NCBI GenBank assembly: GCA_002007465.1
Contig: LNAC01000686.1
Span: forward strand, 437,089-501,088
Source of the DNA: Ailurus styani
Taxonomy: Eukaryota; Chordata; Mammalia; Carnivora; Ailuridae
Direction: 5' to 3'
DNA length: 64,000 bases
Shown: in pieces, positions 58,066 to 64,000 of the stretch
Layout of the letters: the number at the start of each line of letters is the position of its first letter
Numbering within the stretch: the first letter of the stretch is position 1
Position numbers and translations under genes: made by a program
The notes under the pieces: model-generated
Database searches by the model: none
Told to the model about the DNA's origin: nothing
What the model saw: the letters and a program-made list of their open reading frames with translations, nothing else

Positions 58066-58426
58066 TAAAAATTAGTCTTTTTATGTTGTAACATGGCCAC
58101 AGTTTATTAGGACAGAAGTAAATGCATATAATTTAAAAATAAATGTACAAATAAATATATTGAGGAGTGCCCCAACATTTTTTACTAAGATGATTGTGTA
58201 ATCATTGCAATAGAATAGACGAAGAGGGACACCACAATGTTCCCTGCCCTCCAAGAGATAATTGGTGATAGAAAATTAATTTTAAAGTGTAAATAATAGA
58301 CCACAGTAGATAAATTTATATCACAGATCAGTTCATGATAATGTACCACCAAATCAACTATTATTAGAAATAATAACATAATTCACAGAAGGAGGAGCCA
58401 TTCCTACTATCTACTTTTGCTCGTAG

Positions 58427-58692
58427 GATGAGGACAGCATTGCTCCGGCTGACGGCGACAGGCCGGGACCTGAGGGCAGAGGTAGCGAAGGCAGAGCAGC
58501 CAGCCAGGCGGCGACGGAACGCGGGGTGGCAGCAGCCCCCCACCAAGCACCAGCGCCCCCTGATGCGTGGGCCGCAACTGCAGTTACAGCGTGTCAGCTC
58601 CTCTGCTCCCCAACGCTCCCAGCCCTGGATCCGTGTAGGACACAGACAGCTTCGTACTGCTGGTGGGCCAGCACCTGAGAAACCCAAGAGGG
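58427..58692 (+). CDS. RPGRIP1: RPGRIP1 exon 3 (coding)
   Basis: 266-nt exon after acceptor TTTTGCTCGTAG, ending AAGAGGG before donor GTGAGGTT. It completes the split Arg codon and then reads on in one open frame: a conserved start (RTALLRLTATGRDLRAEVAK), an Arg-rich and variable middle, and a conserved end (GHRQLRTAGGPAPEKPKRG). This matches the basic, fast-evolving N-terminal region of human RPGRIP1 between the first conserved block and the coiled coils. One base of a Gly codon is left for the next exon. An antisense open frame over the same bases is a shadow of its high GC content. Confidence 0.92.
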
Positions 58693-59821
58693 GTGAGGTT
58701 CAGAACCAAGTTTTCAACAGCGCTGAAACCCTGGGAAGGGTTTGATGTGTCAGCTACATTTTCCTCCTCACTGCTTTATTTCACCCAGCACCGATTTTGT
58801 CCTTTTGTTCCCAGTGCTTTCTCCCTCCCTAAAATCTTGTTATGCTGGGTGGTTTATCAGGTTCAGAATTCTCAGTTCAGCATGAAGTACTGCCGAGGAG
58901 AGAATCAGACAAGGGAAACAGGAATTTTTCTGGTTAAGTTCTGCAGTGGGCCTAGAAAGTAGATTAGAATTGACATTGATGTGCCCACTCCAGTGTGAGG
59001 GACAGTGATCTTAAGACAGGCCCCTCTCTAGAAGGCCCAAGGGCCTAAGTGACCATGCCTTTAAAACTGGGGTTTTTTGCTTTTGGGGGGAAACTCCTTT
59101 AAAACCATGATCAAAGCTAGGTCTCCTTCCAAGAAAAGTGCACATACACATAGTCCAAACTTTGCATACAATTCCACCAGTCTAGGGATGTCCAAAGCCC
59201 ATTCCTGAAGTCCAGTACTAGAAGTCAGGCTGTAAGTGAGCAATTGCAATTTCTCTTCTTCCTGTATTCTAAATGGCTGAGAGTCTCTGGCTGCTGGAAA
59301 CCCAACATTGAATTAAATAAAATGTTTTATGTAAATTTCCTTCACCTAGCCTACTCACCCCATGGGTGTCTTTACTCTGGGGATTCAATGTTAGATTTGT
59401 TTCAAATGGTTCTACATTTTCAAACTTCCTACTGGAGCCAAACGAATCTTTGCAAAAACAGCTCAAAGTAGAAAAATTAAGTAAGTCTAAGTTTCAGTTC
59501 AGTTTGACTTCAGCATTTTTGAGTACCGGTTACATATCAGACACCAGAGATAAAGATGCATTAGAGTTAGACACACAGTCCCTTTCTTCTCTGCACCTTT
59601 CTTCTTTCCATTTATACTCCCTTACTTGGCAGATTGTCATCCTGCTGGCTTAGTAAGTCTGCAGTTGCATATCTGTGCAAGAGTAAAGACTAAGAACCTC
59701 TCCTCTGGGATCAGTCACCCTTATGAGGATTTCCTCCCAGGTCTTAAGGCTCCCTACGTTTAGCACTTGGTGCTCTGGAGAAATCTGTTGCAGAGTCTGC
59801 ATCTTCTGTCTAAATTTTCAG

Positions 59822-59912
59822 GGTCCAGTGACAGGCTGAGCTACACAGCCCCTCCCACATTCAAGGACCATGTGACAAATGGGAACACCAGAGGCGAAAC
59901 ATCCAGTGAACT
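59822..59912 (+). CDS. RPGRIP1: RPGRIP1 exon 4 (coding)
   Basis: 91-nt exon after acceptor TAAATTTTCAG and before donor GTGAGTTC. It encodes DRLSYTAPPTFKDHVTNG and ends in GETSSEL. The first part is nearly identical to human; the tail is shorter and divergent. It starts with two bases completing the Gly codon from exon 3 and ends with CT of a split Leu codon. It is too short to stand out as an open frame and was placed by homology, splice sites and phase. Confidence 0.9.
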
Positions 59913-60372
59913 GTGAGTTCTTTTCATTTATCCTGCACTGTTAACTCTTTCAGCTTTAATTGGAAATACATCATTTAGGGAACAAGTGAATGTTGGCATT
60001 TTCAAGTCTTCCCAACAAAATCAGAGAAGATGAAAATCAGCCCTTGGTCAGATGTCAACTTCATTTGCTTAAAAATGGGAAATAAACATCTCTGTCTTTG
60101 AAGGAAAGACAAATAAGGCCTTTTCCTTAATTGAAGGTATTCCCTCTCTTTCCCTTTCTATTTTTCTCCCTTAGGTCATAATTCATTTATATTTCTGTTT
60201 GACAACTTGAAAACTGTATTTTGTAAGATTATCCATCAAACACATCAAAATTTCTAACTCCTCTAACTTTTCATACATGTGAGAACTCAGTTCTGAACCC
60301 GTATAAGAGCAATTTCTATTTCTTCTTTTTTGTGTGTAATGTTCCTAATTCTAAGAGTATAATTTCTTTCAG

Positions 60373-60552
60373 CAAAATCATAATTATGACTAAACTCATT
60401 GGTCTGTGCATGCCTAATTGTTTTCATGTTATGACCAGCAATACTTTGCTAGTGGAAGAACCACCCAAGTCTCCTGAGAAAATGTGGTCCAAAGATGAAG
60501 ATTTTGAACAGAGAAGCTCTTTGGAGTATGCTCAGAAGGCCACAGAACTTCG
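60373..60552 (+). CDS. RPGRIP1: RPGRIP1 exon 5 (coding; acceptor probably relocated)
   Basis: Encodes [10 protein letters not shown], then [31 protein letters not shown], clearly RPGRIP1, ending before consensus donor GTAAGTGT. Human protein homology (VxxSxSIISFS, then a hydrophobic run) extends upstream to about 60341, but the expected AG at 60338-60339 reads AA. The nearest strong acceptor is AATTTCTTTCAG ending at 60372, which gives an in-frame join to exon 4 (CT|C) and drops 11 codons. A weaker AAGAG ending at 60357 is also in frame. I list the CAG-based start. The exon ends with two bases of a split Arg codon. Confidence 0.85.
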
Positions 60553-60867
60553 GTAAGTGTGGCATTCCATGCCTCAAGCCATATGAACTGAAAAAGTAAG
60601 AGATTCTTATTTGTATCTTTCTGCTGTCAGAGGAAGGGAGAATGCTTGGGATTAAATTCAGTCTTAAATTCAATCTGAGAAATAGACGTGGATTCCCATG
60701 TGGGTTAAGAAATGGATTCACTTAAAGAGAATGTTTATGTATATTAGAAGAGCTGCTATTTTACATCACGGAAGGAAAACTTTTCCATCCTCATCACCAG
60801 ATCGGGGTTCTCAACATTCACTGTGCATCAGTTTTTGGAGAATTTTTTTTAAAGTAGACTTTTTTTT

Positions 60868-61096
60868 TTAAGATTTTATATGGGCGCCTTTTTATTTAAA
60901 AAAAAATAAAGATTTTATTTTTTTATTTAGTTATTTGACAGAGAGATAGATCACAAATAGAGAGGAAGGCAGAGGGAGAGGGGGAAGCAGGCTCCCCAGT
61001 GAGCAGGGAGCCTGATGTGGGCCTCCATCCCAGGCCCTGAGATCATGACCTGAGCCAAAGGCAGAGGCTTTAACCCACTGAGCCACCCAGGCTCCC
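60868..61096 (-). mobile_element. CAN-SINE, young type, with rearranged tail
   Basis: An extra TAAGATTTTATATGGGCGCC fragment precedes the main reverse copy, suggesting a second truncated SINE. Confidence 0.85.
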
Positions 61097-61099
61097 ACC

Positions 61100-61625
61100 A
61101 CAGTGGCATTTTTGTGACAGTGGCTGAACCCATACTGATGCATCATTATTATCCAAAGTCCATGGAGAGTTCACTCCTTCTGTGCTCATTCTGCGGGTTT
61201 GGACAGATGTATAAACATATATCCACCATTGTAGTATCATAGTGAGTAGGTTCATGGCCCTGAACATGCTCTGTGATCTGCCTTCTTATCCCTTCCTACC
61301 ACCTTACCTCTGGCATTACTGATCTTTTTCCTGTCTGTATGTTTTTGCCTTGGCCAGAATGTTATATAGTTGGAAAAATGCTCTATACAGTCTTTTCAGA
61401 TTGGCTTCTTTCACTTAGCAATATGCATTTAAGTTTCCTCCATGTCTTTTCAGGGCTTGATAGCTCATTTCCCTTAGCACTGAATAACATTCCATTGTCT
61501 GGATGTACCACAATTTATTTATCCATTCACCTACAGATGACATCTTGGTTGCTTCCAAACTTTGGCCATAATGAATGAAACTGTTGTAAACATCCATGTT
61601 CAAACATAGTTTTCAATCTGGAGAC
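61100..61625 (-). mobile_element. Old L1 fragment, minus strand
   Basis: Reverse L1 3' region (CCATTGTCTGGATGTACCAC, ATTTATCCATTCACCTACAG). It ends at the SINE at 61631. Confidence 0.55.
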
Positions 61626-61630
61626 CTTTT

Positions 61631-61829
61631 TTTTTTTAAAGATTTTATTTATTTATTTGACACAGAGAGAGAGATTACAAGTAGGCAGAGAGGCAGGCAG
61701 AGACAGGGAGAGGAGGAAGGAGGCTCCCTGCTGAGCAGAGAGCCCGATGCGGACCTCGATCCCAGGACGCTGAGATCATGACCTGAGCTGAAAGCAGAGG
61801 CTTTAACCCACTGAGCCACCCAGGCGCCC
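61631..61829 (-). mobile_element. CAN-SINE, young type
   Basis: Duplication ATCTGGAGACCTTTT on both sides. Confidence 0.92.
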
Positions 61830-61854
61830 ATCTGGAGACCTTTTAAAACCAAGA

Positions 61855-62200
61855 AGCCCTGGTGGTGGGTATTAAGGAGGACACATATTGCGTGGAGCAC
61901 TGGGTGTTGTACATAAACAATGAATCTTGGAACACTGCATCAAAAACTAATGATGTATTTTATGGTGTCTAAGATAACACAATAAAAAAAGAAACAAACA
62001 AGAAGCCTGGAGGGTTGGTGGATGGGTGGGGTTGGTTAAAGGGGTGATGGGTATTAAGGAGGGGACTTGTGATGAGTATGAATGTTGTATGTAAGTGATG
62101 AATCACTAAATTCTACACCTGAAGTCAATATTACTCTGCATGTTAACTAACTGGAATTTAGATAAAAATTTGGATGAAAAGTAAAAGAAATGTCCTATTC
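61855..62200 (+). mobile_element. Two L1 3' ends in tandem, plus strand
   Basis: The motif GGTATTAAGGAGG occurs at both about 61868 and 62051. Each is followed by a diverged L1 3' UTR and an A-rich end, suggesting two insertions or a duplicated tail. Confidence 0.55.
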
Positions 62201-62369
62201 CAAAAAAGACAATATTGAGAAAATAAATAATATATGAGGTAATACAATATGGAACATACCACACAAAAATAAATAAGTTAATTAATTAAAATCAAAAGCT
62301 TGTTTACCTTATAATAGAATTTATTTCATATAAACAGATCCTGAGAATTAAAAAACAAACAAACAAACC

Positions 62370-62500
62370 CACAGAAGGCTGGGCGCCACCCCAGACATTC
62401 CTTTTCAATTATTTGGGGTGGACTTCAGGCAGTATAGATATAAAGATTTCCCCAGATGATTCTAATAAGCAGCTAAGACTGGGAATCACTGAGATAGAGC
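62370..62500. repeat. MER5-like DNA transposon fragment
   Basis: CCCCAGATGATTCTAATAAG and GACTGGGAATCACTGAGATA are typical MER5 core blocks. Confidence 0.6.
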
Positions 62501-62937
62501 CTGACGAACCCAAATCCACCTCAGTACCTTAGAAATAATAAAACATGGTCTCCTAAGTTGATAAATAATAATCTTCCCTTGTGTTTCCCTCCATATCCAT
62601 ACTTTTCTGGTTTCTCTAAGGAAACAGGACTCAGACTCAGCTAGACTTTACAAGGTTTATGGGAAATTGTGAGCACCCTAAATTTAAAGATAGCAATTAT
62701 GTTTTCTCATAACACAGACTTTAAGGTTGGTGGTGTCTCTGTTGAATCCCAGCTATTATGAGGGGAAATGGGAGAGAAGAGATTATTGGAGTGTACATTT
62801 GCTTCCTACTTCTGGTATGCTGTGGGTGAGATAGAAAGGCAAGAGGCAAGAGGAAGATACTCTTAATTTGGTGCAGTATTGAGAGGTGTTTAATTCTGTC
62901 CCTTCACAGATGTCTTAGCGCTGTTTTCTTTCTCCAG

Positions 62938-63043
62938 AGCTTCCATTAAGGAGAATATAGAGCTGATTCGGCTTAAGAAGCTCTTACATGAAAGGAATAC
63001 TTCATTGGTAGCAACAAAAGCTCGGTTAACAGAAGTTCAAGAG
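62938..63043 (+). CDS. RPGRIP1: RPGRIP1 exon 6 (coding, start of coiled-coil region)
   Basis: 106-nt exon after acceptor TTTCTTTCTCCAG and before donor GTAAGCTG. It completes the Arg codon and encodes [20 protein letters not shown], then a segment ending TEVQE, close to human. The heptad-like spacing of I/L/V marks the beginning of the long coiled-coil region. It ends on a codon boundary. The following exons, the C2 domains and the C-terminal RPGR-interacting domain lie past the right edge. Confidence 0.93.
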
Positions 63044-63479
63044 GTAAGCTGCCACGGGAGGGCAGTGTGGGATGGCCTGGAGTACCCTCAAATCTCAGAC
63101 CCCTGGCGTCCTTCACTGAGAAGCCCTGCTGGGCCCAATCAGGCATTCAGTTCCAGTGGGCACTATCTGTCGCCAATTTGGGGGGAAAAGAGTCAGTATT
63201 ATTTTCTCCATTATATACACGGACGACCACAACTGAGAGAAATTAAATTTTCACACAACTTAAAGGGGATATTTAAATCCAAGCCTTGCAATTCTGAGTC
63301 TATTCTTCTTCCAATACTTCCATTATCTCTCTTTTTGGAAGAAGGTTCAAGCCCTACCTTCTAAGGTAGAATTAAGTGGAGTTAACTTGAACCAGAGTTA
63401 ATGTCCCAGCCAAGGGCCACACCAGAATGTAATTAAGAATTAAGGTAGGAAGCCAAGAGCAGGCACAGGGGAAGGGAAG

Positions 63480-63700
63480 GAGACTAGTCTTTACTGAGGA
63501 CTCCCCATGTGCTGGACTCTGTCCCAGTTGCTTAAAGTCATGATTTCATTTAAGCCTGACAACAACCCTCCATGTAAGTACATTTAATGGAAGAGGGAAC
63601 TGAGACTTAAGGAAGTTAAGTAACTTGGGTAAGTCATAAAAATACTAAGGGGCAGAGCAGGCTTTGAGTCCAGGTTTATCTGGCACCAAGGCTCATGCTC
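63480..63700. repeat. MIR fragment
   Basis: TTAAGCCTGACAACAACCCT and GGAAGTTAAGTAACTTGGGT blocks. Confidence 0.65.
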
Positions 63701-63769
63701 TTTTCTCCATAAGAGAAACTCATATATGAATGGTTGAAATGGGGCCTCAAGGGTCTAAGTGATAGATCA

Positions 63770-63900
63770 CCATTCTTTTATTGACTAAATATTTATTGAG
63801 TACCAGGAACTGTGCAAAAGCACTGGGACACAAAGATTACAAAGTAAAACAGCTCCCACCTTCAAGGAACTTACTGGAGCAAGAGAACAAGATGTAAACA
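63770..63900. repeat. L2-like fragment
   Basis: AATATTTATTGAGTACCAGG and CACCTTCAAGGAACTTACTG blocks. Confidence 0.5.
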
Positions 63901-64000
63901 AATACAGCTATCCAAGTACAGAGTATTGGCAGGAACACAAGAGACACAAGGACATAGGAGTCACCTCTTCCAGAGAATGGGGTGCAGGATCCAGAAAGGA

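Larger units (their letters stand above)
55458..58426 (+). other. RPGRIP1: RPGRIP1 intron 2
   Basis: Contains MIR-like sequence (about 55.56-55.74 and 57.1-57.3 kb), SINEs at 56172, 56712, 57367, 57407 and 57889, and a single-copy stretch at 56.35-56.7 kb with no recognisable coding sequence. Confidence 0.75.
60553..62937 (+). other. RPGRIP1: RPGRIP1 intron 5
   Basis: Holds two minus-strand young SINEs (60868, 61631), a minus-strand L1 fragment (about 61.1-61.6 kb), two plus-strand L1 3' ends (61.85-62.2 kb) and a MER5-like fragment (62.37-62.50 kb). The last 0.4 kb before exon 6 is single-copy. Confidence 0.7.
63044..64000 (+). other. RPGRIP1: RPGRIP1 intron 6 (partial)
   Basis: Intronic sequence to the right edge. 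It contains a MIR-like fragment (about 63.48-63.70 kb) and an L2/MIR-like fragment (about 63.77-63.90 kb). An open frame that runs from exon 6 through its donor to 63364 is intron read-through and not conserved coding. Confidence 0.65.

Noticed and set aside
58364..58687. Antisense 107-codon frame
   Set aside because: Shadow of RPGRIP1 exon 3 on the opposite strand.
1..64000. Dozens of 60-110-residue frames with WVAQWVKA, GWLSGLKPL or SGHDLRVLGS
   Set aside because: These are translations of CAN-SINE copies in different frames and orientations; they recur at every SINE and have no gene context.

Overview
This is a nuclear mammalian window from a caniform carnivore, most likely a mustelid (ferret, mink or marten type). 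The main evidence is about 75 tRNA-derived CAN-SINE copies. Many are of the young form with the head GGGCGCCTGGGTGGCTCAGT followed by GGGTTAAAGCCTCTGCC, a form I associate with mustelids rather than dogs; the lineage call is an inference. There are no prokaryotic features. The gene content matches the human 14q11.2 neighbourhood HNRNPC (leftward) - RPGRIP1 (rightward).

Layout. (1) 1-13310, minus strand: the 5' end of HNRNPC. The CpG-island promoter with CCAAT and GC boxes and noncoding exon 1 lie near 13165-13310. A 26-nt noncoding exon 2 lies at 8089-8114. The rest is intron; the start-codon exon and all coding sequence lie beyond the left edge. A U-rich tract with a good poly(A) site follows exon 2. 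(2) About 13.8-44.3 kb: intergenic DNA made mostly of SINEs and L1. It holds a degraded endogenous retrovirus (about 23.0-25.5 kb) with a gag fragment, another LTR-like segment (25.5-26.0 kb), an intact-looking COX6A1 retrocopy on the minus strand (26.27-26.60 kb) with 14-bp target-site duplications, and a large L1 with an inverted 5' part (27.9-32.9 kb). (3) 44301-64000, plus strand: the 5' part of RPGRIP1, the photoreceptor connecting-cilium scaffold. Six exons can be placed by homology and reading phase (44301-44419, 55325-55457, 58427-58692, 59822-59912, 60373-60552, 62938-63043). All junction phases agree, and the gene continues past the right edge.

Most notable points: the RPGRIP1 first coding exon has lost the human-type start codon and probably starts at a new in-frame ATG (44401) or in the next exon. 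The fifth RPGRIP1 exon appears to have lost its ancestral splice acceptor and can use an in-frame CAG 33 nt downstream. HNRNPC has a candidate U-rich intronic polyadenylation unit that could serve autoregulation. Several repeat insertions are composite (two SINEs, or two SINEs plus a purine microsatellite, inside one target-site duplication). No unknown multi-gene system was found. Single N bases occur at about 9570, 20485, 36033 and 48541.
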